DNA from: Tridacna crocea
Taxonomy: Eukaryota; Mollusca; Bivalvia; Cardiida; Cardiidae
Assembly: GCA_943736015.1 (NCBI GenBank)
Contig: OX031063.1
Span: forward strand, 42,672,672-42,736,671
Direction of reading: 5' to 3'
Length of the DNA: 64,000 nt
This document shows, piece by piece, positions 55,998 through 64,000 of this stretch; positions within the stretch are counted from its first letter, which is position 1, and each line of letters starts with the position of its first letter. Position numbers and translations under genes: made by a program. Under the pieces are notes generated by a model. It was not told the origin of the DNA and did no database searches. It worked only from the letters and a program-made list of their open reading frames with translations.

Positions 55998-56142
55998 TAA
56001 TTACGGAATGAAGAGAATTTTATTTTTTTCATGGAGGTATGAAAAAAAAACCCTAAACATACTGTATGAAACAGCGAAGCAGTTTCATACAAAAGTGTGA
56101 TTAGGCTTTTTTTTTCATATTCTCTTCATTCCTTGTAATTTA
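55998..56142. repeat. Family J palindromic element
   Basis: TTACGGAATGAAGAGAAT at the left and ATTCTCTTCATTCCTTGTAA at the right. Inner hairpin TGTATGAAACAGCGAAGC-AGTTTCATACA. TTTAA lies on both sides. Confidence 0.75.
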
Positions 56143-56622
56143 ATATTACAGAGAACACCCACCCACAGAAATAATTCAAACTGCATTCATCTTTTTAGTT
56201 TTAAATTTAATGTTGGAGTTTTTAAAGTTCATATTTGTATGGCACAAGAATATAACAAGGAAGCAGTTTTCAGATCCCCAATACTGAAAATTAACCAATA
56301 GAATGAAAGTAAACGAGCAAAGCAGTGTGTAGGACCCGCAAAAGTAACCTTCAGCAAAAGTAGTTCCGGCTCTGCTGAAAATTTTTGTTCATGGAGCTAT
56401 AAATTTTTTTTTCAGCCAATCAGAACTCGCCAATTTGCATGAAAACAACTGATATTAAATTATTGATACATATTAGCAAATTTGAAGAAAAAAACCAATG
56501 CAAAAGATCTGTGGGTTAACTGTACTCTACAGGTCATGTGCTTGCCAAATATTCACAGGTCTATCAAGAATTATGAATCATTTAATTCTTAAATATGAAC
56601 ATTCAAACAAAGCAATGAAACA
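56143..56622. other. No gene recognised
   Basis: AT-rich spacer. The sequence GAGCAAAGCAGTGTGTAGG at about 56315 was considered but shows no feature. Confidence 0.35.
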
Positions 56623-56851
56623 TTAACCCATTACCACACAATCCCTTCTTTTGATGACCCTTAGAAAGAAGCCTTTAGAAAACATTGTGGGAAAAGGAGA
56701 AAATGCTGGTAACCAGCATTTTCTCCTTTTTCCACATTGTTTTCTACCCTTCAGAAAACAAATTTCAAATTTTCAGTCACTTTTATTATGTTGTCTGCAA
56801 ATGCTTTCAATTTGGACAAGCCTAAAATATTTTCATTTGGTAATGAGTTAA
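56623..56851 (+). mobile_element. Family A TTAA MITE, well preserved
   Basis: TTAACCCATTACCACACAAT to GGTAATGAGTTAA. Confidence 0.9.
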
Positions 56852-57256
56852 TGCTTGGAGTAAAGATTGTAGACTTGTCCAAATTATAAGTATTTGCAGA
56901 TGACAAAACAAATGTGGCAAACATTACGGGACACTTGCACAAATCGTGTCCTCTCTATAACTCAGAATCTTTCAAGATATTTTGATAAAACTTCACACAT
57001 TTGTAAAGCACCATGAAACAAAGTGTCATGCACAAGAACCGTAACTCTGGCTTGAATATTTTTTTAGTTATTTCCCCTTCCTTATTTTCCTTTCTCTTTA
57101 TCCATACAACTTCATATCTGCTAAAGAAATTCAGGAGAAAATGCTATTAACTTTATCATGGATTATCAATCCTTCTGACAACAAAGAGGGAGAGACACCT
57201 CTTTTGTTTGTAGAAAAACAAGTCCTAGACAAAACCTAGAATTGTGTGGTATAAGG
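56852..57256. other. Family A left-half relic, otherwise unrecognised
   Basis: GACTTGTCCAAATTATAAGT-ATTTGCAGATGACAAAAC at about 56871-56910 is a minus-orientation A fragment. A right-tip relic (TTGTGTGGTATAAGGTTAA) precedes the next copy. Confidence 0.5.
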
Positions 57257-57483
57257 TTAACTCTTTACCAAATGACCAAATTTTAGACTGGTCCAAATTG
57301 AAACCACATAGACGACAAAATAAACATAACTAAAAACTTGAAATTTGTTTCCAGCAGGATAGAACACCTTGTGGGCAAAGGAGAAAATGCTGATGACCAG
57401 CATTTTCTCCTTTTCACACAATGTTTTCAACAGGCTTCTATTTCAGGGTCATAAAAACCAGGTATTATTTGGTGAAGGGTTAT
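57257..57483 (-). mobile_element. Family A TTAA MITE
   Basis: TTAACTCTTTACCAAATGAC to GGTGAAGGGTTAT, hairpin centre GCTGATGACCAGC. Confidence 0.88.
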
Positions 57484-57606
57484 GGGGTCACACACACAGA
57501 GATAGACCAACCTGTGAATGGACAAACAGGGGCTAATGCTTCATTGTCAGTTTTCCAACTATTTTAAAAGTTGTCCCCTGAAGGTTGAAAAGAAGTATGT
57601 TATGGG

Positions 57607-57835
57607 TTAACCCTTTACCCCATAAGGCATTTCTATGGTATCTCTAATTGACCCTAAATAACAGCAAGGATGAAGCCATTTTTTATGGGTATATGACACC
57701 TTTTGATAGCATAGAAAACATTGTGACAAAAGGTGAAATTGCTCATTACGAGCAATTTCACCTTTTGTCACAATGTTTTCCAAAGGCCCCTAAAAGCAAT
57801 GCATAGAAATGAGTATCTGTGGAGTAAAAGATTAA
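57607..57835 (+). mobile_element. Family B TTAA MITE, uninterrupted reference copy
   Basis: TTAACCCTTTACCCCATAAG, GACCCTAAATAACAGCAAGG, hairpin CATTGTGACAAAAGGTGAAA-TTGCTCATTACGAGCAATTT-CACCTTTTGTCACAATG, right end GAGTATCTGTGGAGTAAAAG-ATTAA. Both hairpin arms carry GTGACAAAAGG/CCTTTTGTCAC where the other B copies carry GTGGCAAAAGG on at least one arm. Confidence 0.92.
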
Positions 57836-58091
57836 AATCTCCAAAACAAACAGAATTATGATGGAAAATGTGAAGAGCTACATAATCTCCAATTTTTACA
57901 ATAATTGTTGCCTTCAAAGTTAACCCTGTAAGTGTTTCACCGAAATACCTTTAGTATAACTTTTGCAGATAATTTATTTTTGGGAACTAGCTTTGCCAGA
58001 AGGGGTTGGATTATGTTGGATTTGTAAAAAAAAACCTATATTTAGGTTGACTCTCTGCTAGAGGTCAATGACATTCGTTCAGTGCTTCTGC
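57836..58091. other. Spacer, nothing recognised
   Basis: No repeat or ORF supported. Confidence 0.35.
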
Positions 58092-58430
58092 CATTGATTG
58101 ATTGAATGATTGATTGACTGATTGATCGATTGGTGTTAAATGCCATTTCCATTATTAGTTCAGTTATACTGTGGTGGCATGTGCACCTATCCATGATTTC
58201 CCCGGGTCTCTTTCACCAGTAGTCCGCACAATTTCCTTTCCAATCCATGAGCTGCTTTCCCACAGTTGGCCATCATTGAAACAATTGTCGGCCTTGAGAG
58301 AGGAACGAATGCTGTAGCAATGACCATCATCAATCCTCATCAAGAAATGGGCCAAGCCAGGGATAAAACCCATCAATCCTGTTCTCCAGTCCTGCACGCT
58401 TGCGACTATAAGCTTCTGTGGCTTGGCTCC
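58092..58430 (-). mobile_element. SINE with (ATTG)n tail
   Basis: The (GATT) run at 58092-58135 followed by GGTGTTAAATGCCATTTCC, TATCCATGATTTCCCCGGGT and GAGCTGCTTTCCCACAGTTG. The head side (minus strand) has GATGGGTTTTATCCC as a weak B box. Similar bodies at 31825-32170 and 33905-34060. A 129-codon minus frame here is an artefact of the SINE. Confidence 0.6.
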
Positions 58431-58528
58431 TACCATTGATAAATACAATGTACCAACCCAACTTGTCATTTTCTGCCTATGCCAAGTATGTTTGCTCTGA
58501 TGAAAACTCATCGAGCACTGAAACTGGA

Positions 58529-58757
58529 TTAACCCATTACCACACAATGACACCTTTTAACGTCCCTGAGGAAGAAGCCTTTTGAAAACATTGTGGGAAA
58601 AGGAGAAAATGCTGGTAACCAGCATTTTCTCCTTTTCCCACAAAGTTTTCTACCCTATCAAAGCAGAATTGCACTATTTGAGCCACTTTGAAATTGTCGT
58701 CTGCAAATGCTTTCAATTTGGGTAAGTCTAAAATTTTGCCGTGTGGTAACGGGTTAA
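58529..58757 (+). mobile_element. Family A TTAA MITE
   Basis: TTAACCCATTACCACACAAT to GGTAACGGGTTAA, hairpin GGTAACCAGC, arms almost perfect. Confidence 0.92.
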
Positions 58758-59371
58758 ATTGCATGCTCTCACAGTCTGATCTTTGTACTACCCTGCCTAC
58801 TTTTTTTGTTGCATGATCTGGCCAAAACAACCTTGGAATAGATACTATTTCAGCAACTGCTCTTTTTCCAAGGTTCATTTCATTGACTTCTCAGCATTTA
58901 CCAAATTTTAGAGTAATAGAAATGAAAACTGTTTGCAATAAATATTACTTGGTTCATTACCTAAAATTTTCTTATGAGAGGGAAGAAAACAGTGTGAAAT
59001 GGGAAAAACTGGTTGCAGACACTTTTTTTTTCTTTTTCCACAAGGTTTTCAAAAGCTATGGCTGTTAGGGTACTCAAAGCACAAGGTTATTTGCTAAAAA
59101 GTTTAAATACTAAAAAGTTGAACTCTACAACGTTAGTTTACGGGCATACCTGACTGTACAAAAATTGATTCCAAACATCCGATCAAATTCACTGCAGTTC
59201 CAATTTTGACAAAATACACACCACAAACTAACACTAAATCGATAATATAAAAAACACAACTTTTTTGTAAGGATGACCGTCACTAAAAAGTTTTACTGGT
59301 CATTATCAAAGTTAAAATTTACGGCAAAATTTATCGAAACACAAACATGATAATGTCATGTACAAGGGCAG
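58758..59371. repeat. Decayed family A copy and spacer
   Basis: About 58895-59105 retains ATTTACCAAATTTTAGAG, GAAAACAGTGTGAAATGGG and CCACAAGGTTTTCAAAAGC in family order. The rest is unrecognised. Confidence 0.5.
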
Positions 59372-60048
59372 TTAACCCTTTCCCCAGCAATCCTGACCCT
59401 GAAGGAAAAGGCTTCTGAAAACATTGTGAGAAAAGGAGAAAATGCTGGTAACCAGCATTTTCTACTTTTCCCACAATGTTTTCTTTCCTATCAAGGACAG
59501 AAATCATCATTTGCTATACAATTATTTTGTCGTCTGCAAACGCTTTGAGTTTGGTCCAGTCCAAAATTTTGTCGTTAGGTAAAGAGTTAAAGATAATCTC
59601 ATTTTGTGCAATCTGATCCTGTTTAAAGAATGTCAAGTGCCACATACATAATTATTGGTGAATGAGTCCAGTAGAGGTCCGACAAACCACAACTGAGGTA
59701 AACATAGGTGAAAAAACTGACACGCTTACAATGACAATTCGCCTTTGGGAGGATCAAAATTTTTACGTTCTTTTTCTTTTTAAACACCATTCAAACCTAT
59801 CCCTTAACTCTTTACCACAGAAAATACTGACTTTAAAAAGAAGCCTTTTGAAACTATTGTGGGAAAAGGAGAAAACGCAGGTAACCAGCATTTTCTCTTT
59901 TTCCCACAATGTTTTCTACCAGTTTTCCAATTGAATTTCAATTTTTCAGTTGCCTATTTTTTCATTTGCAAATGCTTTCAATTTATACTAGTCTAAATTA
60001 TTTTTATTATCTAAAACTTCATAGTATGTCTGTATGATAAGCAGTTAA
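59372..60048 (+). mobile_element. Two family A MITEs
   Basis: 59372-59590 and 59804-60048, same orientation. The second has an enlarged right side (TTATTATCTAAAACTTCATAG). Confidence 0.85.
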
Positions 60049-60218
60049 CAACTAAGTTATGAAAAATATGTGCATCGATTTTCAACTAGAGTAAAATCTT
60101 CACATTGACCAATGTCTTGGTTTTTGATACTTCCCAAATATAATTGTTATCTTGCTGTCCTTATTCTGTAAATTAGGGCACAACATGCAGTTGGAGATGC
60201 TCAGCTCTGGACAGTTGC

Positions 60219-60445
60219 TTAACCCTTTCCCAAGCAATCCTTGGTGTTTTACAACCCTGAGAAAGAGGCCTTTTGAAAATATTTTTGGAAAAGGAGAAAA
60301 TGCTGGTACATTTTCTCCTTTTCCAACAATTTTTTCTACCCTGCCAGATGTAACAAATTTCAATTTTGGAGTTATTTTATTTGGTTGTCCAGAAGTGCTT
60401 TCAATTTGGACCAGCTTAAAATTTTGTCATTTGGTAAAGAGTTGA
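60219..60445 (+). mobile_element. Family A MITE
   Basis: TTAACCCTTTCCCAAGCAAT to GGTAAAGAGTTGA. Both arms read TTTTTGGAAAAGG/CCTTTTCCAACAA, and the hairpin centre is shortened to GCTGGTACA. Confidence 0.88.
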
Positions 60446-60540
60446 TTTCAATTAAAATTTTGAGTCCCAAATATGGGCACAATGTTTTTCGAAGTTTTCT
60501 TCCTTATCCTTGTCAAAACTCAGAATCGTGTGCGGAAGAC

Positions 60541-61205
60541 TTAACGCTTTACCTAACAACAAAATTTTAGACTAGTCCAAATTGAAAGCACCTGCAGAGG
60601 ACAAAAAAATTGACACTCAAAAACTGAAATTTGTTTCCTGCAGGGTAGAAAATATTGTGGGAAAAGGAGAAAATGCTGGTTTTCAATGTTTCAAAAGATC
60701 TTTTTCTCAGGGTCGCTAAAACACGGCGGGGAATCACGTGACACAACAACAACAACAATGACCGTTATTTGAAAAAATTCCCCAACTTCAGGTAAGAAAA
60801 TCTTCAATAATTCTGTTAATGTCGTGACCGACTGGAATTTGGTTTGAAGCAGAGAAGGCGGAAGGACTCCAGGGATTTGCTTGATGTGTTAGATTTTTTA
60901 AAACAACACCTGATAAAAAAGTTATTGACGAGCAAACAAATTATCCAGGGTAAAAAATTTGTTTGCTCGTCAATAACTTTTTTATCAGGTGTTGTTTAAA
61001 AAATCTAACACATCAAGCAAATCCCTGGAGTCCTTCCGCCTTCTCTGCTTCAAACCAAATTCCAATCGGTCATGTATTAACGGATTTATTGAAGATTTTC
61101 TTACCTGAAGTCGGGGAATTTTTTCAAATAACGGTCATTGTTGTTGTTGTTGTGTCACGTGATTCCCCGCCGTGTAAAAGTTGATACTGTGTGGTAAAGA
61201 GTTAA
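60541..61205 (-). mobile_element. Family A MITE split by a long palindrome
   Basis: TTAACGCTTTACCTAACAAC, ATTGTGGGAAAAGGAG, TCAGGGTCGCTAAAA, then the insert, then TAAAAGTTGATACTGTGTGG-TAAAGAGTTAA. The second hairpin arm is mostly missing (GGTTTTCAATGTTTC). Confidence 0.9.
60722..61174. mobile_element. 453-bp near-perfect palindrome, 5-bp TAAAA duplication
   Basis: Two arms of about 215 bp, CACGGCGGGGAATCACGTGA at the left end and its complement at the right, around a loop of about 17 bases (TTATCCAGGGTAAAAAA). Arms differ at only a few places (for instance GTTAATGTCGTGACCGACTG against the right arm near 61065-61080). TAAAA at 60717-60721 and 61175-61179. No coding capacity. A non-autonomous DNA transposon of unknown superfamily is the likeliest reading. 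Confidence 0.88.
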
Positions 61206-61460
61206 GGTTTACCAGGGGACAGAAGTCAACTGTTTTTTTACAGCTGTGACTTTTTACAGGGCTATCAGGTGTTATTTTGAAATAGTTTTAATGATAGTAA
61301 TGATGCGACCAGTATGGTTGGATTACGGATTATGAAGGATTGAGCTGTGACAAATCTTTTCCGCTTACACATTATCCCTATAGAAATATAGTTTATGGGA
61401 GGGTTTACTGCGTAATATCATCTTCAGAGTCGTAAAAACATGGCATTGTTTGGTAGCTGG
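61206..61460. other. Spacer, nothing recognised
   Basis: A right-tip relic (CATGGCATTGTTTGGTAGCTGG) precedes the next A copy. Confidence 0.35.
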
Positions 61461-61943
61461 TTAACCCTTTCCCAAAAAACAAATTTTTGGACTAGACCAA
61501 ATTGAGACCATTTGCAGACGACAATTCAAATCTTGCTGAAAAGATGATTTCTGTCTATGATAGGGTAGAAAACACTGTGCAGTCAGTAATGTACAGGTTA
61601 TCCTGGATATGTATATGAAAACAATGTGGGAAGATGAGAAAATGCTGATTACCAGCATTTTCTCCTGTTCCCACAATGATTTCTACCAAACCCAAGAAAA
61701 GAAAAATTGCTTCATTTGAGTCGCACTGAAGTTGTCGTCTGCAAATGCTTTCAATTTGGATAAGGCTAAAAACAGGGTTTTCCCTTGACTTTCTGATTTG
61801 GGGGTCATTTGATCCCCTTCAAATGAATAAAAGAAGGCATGCATCAAAATTTTGTGGGTCATTTTGAAAATTTCGGGGTCAAAATTCAAAGGAACAGGTT
61901 CATGGAAACCATGCTAAAGTTCTTTTGTCTGGTGAAGTGTTAA
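61461..61943. mobile_element. Composite of family A parts
   Basis: Left half of a minus copy (61461-61583), then a plus-like hairpin region (61612-61690), the TCGTCTGCAAATGCTTTCAA block, an unrelated insert of about 140 bp (GGTTTTCCCTTGACTTTCTG) and the right tip TTGTCTGGTGAAGTGTTAA. Confidence 0.65.
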
Positions 61944-61987
61944 AAACATTCTTAGTCTTATTCTCCAAGCTCGTCTTACTTTGAAAG

Positions 61988-62104
61988 TTGATTGATTGAT
62001 TGATTGATCAATTGTTTTATGGTGTTTTCTTCTTTTCCCACAATGTTTTCAAGAGGCTTCTTTCCCAGGGTCGTCAAAAGTAAGGTCATGCGGTAATGGG
62101 TTAA
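61988..62104 (-). repeat. (GATT)n run followed by a right-half family A fragment
   Basis: GATTGATTGATTGATTGATC at 61988, then TCTTTTCCCACAATGTTTTC to CGGTAATGGGTTAA (62104). Confidence 0.75.
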
Positions 62105-62188
62105 AGGAGCATTAATATGCGTAAAGCTGGAGCAAGAAACTTGAAGAGAGTATGAATAGATGCACTGGCACTGTTTATATGACTGATA

Positions 62189-63511
62189 CAGTGCAGCTCC
62201 GTTATAACGCTGTCGGTGGGAGCCATGGTTGTCAACAGCGTTATATCCGGGGTTACGCTTATAACGCTGATTCCCCCCCCCCCCCACACACACACACACA
62301 CACTACCCGCAGCCCATCCGCCAATCATTGCCAGACTACAGAACTATGTATTATTAATTACAGTTTATCGCAAATTTATTCTGACAAAAATGAAATAGCA
62401 ATGTTCCAAATACTAAAACTAAGACATGCCTATTTACGTTTAAACATTATTTAAATTCTTTTCTACGTAACGCCTGAACTATTCCCAGTTAGTTTCTGTC
62501 ATCAAATAACGTTACAACTATGTAAAAGAGCTTATTTTACCTTTAGGACCGTTTCTTTTAGAATTATTCAGCCGCTGTTTTGCTAAATTACTGCAAGATT
62601 CATTCCAAAATTAAATTAAACGGTATCGTTTTGGATTGCAGACGGTGTCGCCGCCGTGTTTTTTTAATCATGCTGACGATTGCATAATGAACCCCAATCG
62701 GCAATGACGAAAGAAATCTGTTTTATAATCAAACGAGATAAGACCCCCGTACATGTTGAAAGTCACAGGGGAATTTAACCTACTATCCGTAAATAAATCA
62801 CATCAGTCGTTTATCCACACAATGTTTGCAGTAAAGTTTGCATTAGTGGTACATGTATGACGTAACACACCAATAATGCAAAGCGAAAGGGTTGTAAGTC
62901 CAAGTGTTTGTCGTACACACTTAAACCGTTTCGCCTGAAAAATTTACACCTGGCTATGGGCTGACCTCCATTCAAAACTATGCAATCACGCAATAAGCCA
63001 GTATCTCTGTTGCTTTATATTTTCTGATACAACCCTTCTGCGTATCGTAATGATAGTTGTACGAGTACCCCAGTCGTGTCACGTGCACGTTGTGTAGTCG
63101 GTAGAAAGAGAGTCATTCGGCTATTTTCTGATATCACCGTTACGATCTACATGCAGACATATTGACGTGAGAAGTTTGTATAATGCAAGATTGTTTGCAA
63201 AGACAATTATGGGACGAGGGCCTTTTGTTACCTACTGTGCGTGTATTTGTCAAAGTAATTGTGCAAAGCCATAGGTGATAAATGTAATCAACAAGGTAAA
63301 GGTGTGAAAAATTGTCACGTTATGTGTACAGTATCGATATTTTTTTACCGAGAGGTCTTTTTTTTTTTACATCGAAGATTCTTGTGAGAGCAACGGTAGA
63401 TTCGGATCAGACTCGAAAATGGTCAACCCCCGAAATTTTGGGAGCCAAAGGACACCCGCGTTATAACGGAATCAGCGCTATAGCGGACTTCGTTGTAACG
63501 GAGTTCCACTG
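62189..63511. mobile_element. Pogo/Tigger-like ends, 1,323 bp
   Basis: CAGTGCAGCTCCGTTATAAC at 62189 and GTTGTAACGGAGTTCCACTG ending at 63511, with TA on both sides (62187-62188, 63512-63513). Subterminal GCGTTATA motifs recur inside both ends. No transposase is visible between them; the interior holds a C-run and (CA)n at 62272-62300, and otherwise unique sequence. It may be a deleted element or two separate end fragments. Confidence 0.6.
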
Positions 63512-63529
63512 TACCATGTTTCATTTTGA

Positions 63530-63683
63530 AAAAAAAAAACTGGAAAGCAGTATTTTCTTGTCTTCCCACAATGTTTTTCAGATTTCTTACAGATAAATCC
63601 TGCTACTTGAGTATCATTAATTTGTCAGATGCAAATGCTTTTGATTGGACAAATACAACATTTTGTTTCTTGTGATGGGTTAA
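63530..63683 (+). repeat. Right-half family A fragment
   Basis: CAGTATTTTCTTGTCTTCCC-ACAATG to TGTGATGGGTTAA; left arm absent. Confidence 0.7.
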
Positions 63684-63735
63684 GCAGGTAGTGTAATAAA
63701 CTGCAACCTGCCACCAACATCAATCAACAGATAAT

Positions 63736-63953
63736 TTAAGTCATTACCAAACGACAAAATTTTAGGCTTGTCCAAATCAAAAGCATTTGCAGACGACAAA
63801 ATGAAAGTGACTGAAAATTTGAAAATTGTTTTGTGAAGGGTAGAAAACATTGTGGGAAAAGGAGAAAATGCTGGTTACCAGCATTTTCTCCTTTTCCCAC
63901 AATGTTTTCTAAAGGCTTCTCTCTCTGGGTCGTCAAAGTAGGGATTGTGTGTT
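63736..63953 (-). mobile_element. Family A MITE, perfect hairpin, truncated right tip
   Basis: TTAAGTCATTACCAAACGAC; perfect hairpin with CATTGTGGGAAAAGGAG arms; stops at GGGATTGTGTG, where family D begins, so the GGTAATGGGTTAA tip is gone. Confidence 0.88.
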
Positions 63954-64000
63954 GTCTCAAGACAATTCTAATGAGTACACATAACATAGGGCTTAGTGTA
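63954..64000. repeat. Family D palindrome, cut by the window edge or truncated
   Basis: TTGTCTCAAGACAATTCTAA-TGAGTACACATAACATAGGG-CTTAGTG. Only the right half of the palindrome is present. Confidence 0.7.

Noticed and set aside
58164..58553. 129-codon minus-strand frame
   Set aside because: Coincides with a SINE body and its head, then runs into a family A end; not a gene.
62541..62589. Possible 49-nt minus-strand exon between CTTGCAG and GGTAAAAT
   Set aside because: Acceptor and donor are plausible, but the piece is short, lies between pogo-like ends and has no coding support; upstream exon for 54206-55699 remains unknown.

Overview
The window is eukaryotic, AT-rich, intron-containing and very repeat-dense, and reads as a bivalve mollusc genome. 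That is inferred from the repeat types: two tandem-core elements with AGCTCACCTGAGC-type ends, several tRNA-derived SINE families, and a dense TTAA-flanked palindromic MITE. No bacterial, organellar or viral genes, CRISPR array or intact tRNA/rRNA gene was seen. All boundaries and counts were made by eye.

Protein-coding content is small. The best gene evidence is a 1,494-nt internal exon on the minus strand (54206-55699), with a consensus acceptor and a GTAAGT donor, coding for a 498-residue, low-complexity, basic, Ser/Pro-rich stretch I do not recognise. A second gene is suggested by a short minus-strand first coding exon (20461-20572) ending in a GTATGT donor; it would continue left out of its region. 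A third coding relic is a Tc1/mariner-type transposase pseudogene (18037-19123) inside a 1,454-bp element with perfect 29-bp inverted repeats and TA duplications.

The rest is mostly transposon-derived. The dominant family, called A here, is about 230 bp, begins TTAACCCTTTACC or similar, ends GGTAAAGGGTTAA, and carries an internal, nearly perfect hairpin of about 30-bp arms (CATTGTGGGAAAAGGAG...CTCCTTTTCCCACAATG). I find roughly 80 copies or fragments. Many abut and share one TTAA. In this report '+' for family A means the short, ACACAATCCC-type arm comes first. Family B has the same ends but a CAAAAGGTGAAATTGCT hairpin. Other families: E (TTAA-flanked, about 545 bp, with a conserved ORF start), D, F, G, H, I, J and K (palindromic or dispersed), a MULE-like MITE with a 9-bp duplication, a 453-bp near-perfect palindrome, a pogo/Tigger-like pair of ends, and SINEs.

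Nested insertions give relative ages. Both tandem-core (Helitron/Helentron-like) elements sit inside family A copies, a SINE fused to a U2 snRNA fragment sits inside a family A copy, and at 19427-20296 a retroposon sits in a B copy that sits in an A copy. The most unusual signals are the covarying hairpin arms of family A (including a perfect 139-bp palindrome), the TTAA-sharing chains, and the U2-SINE chimera.
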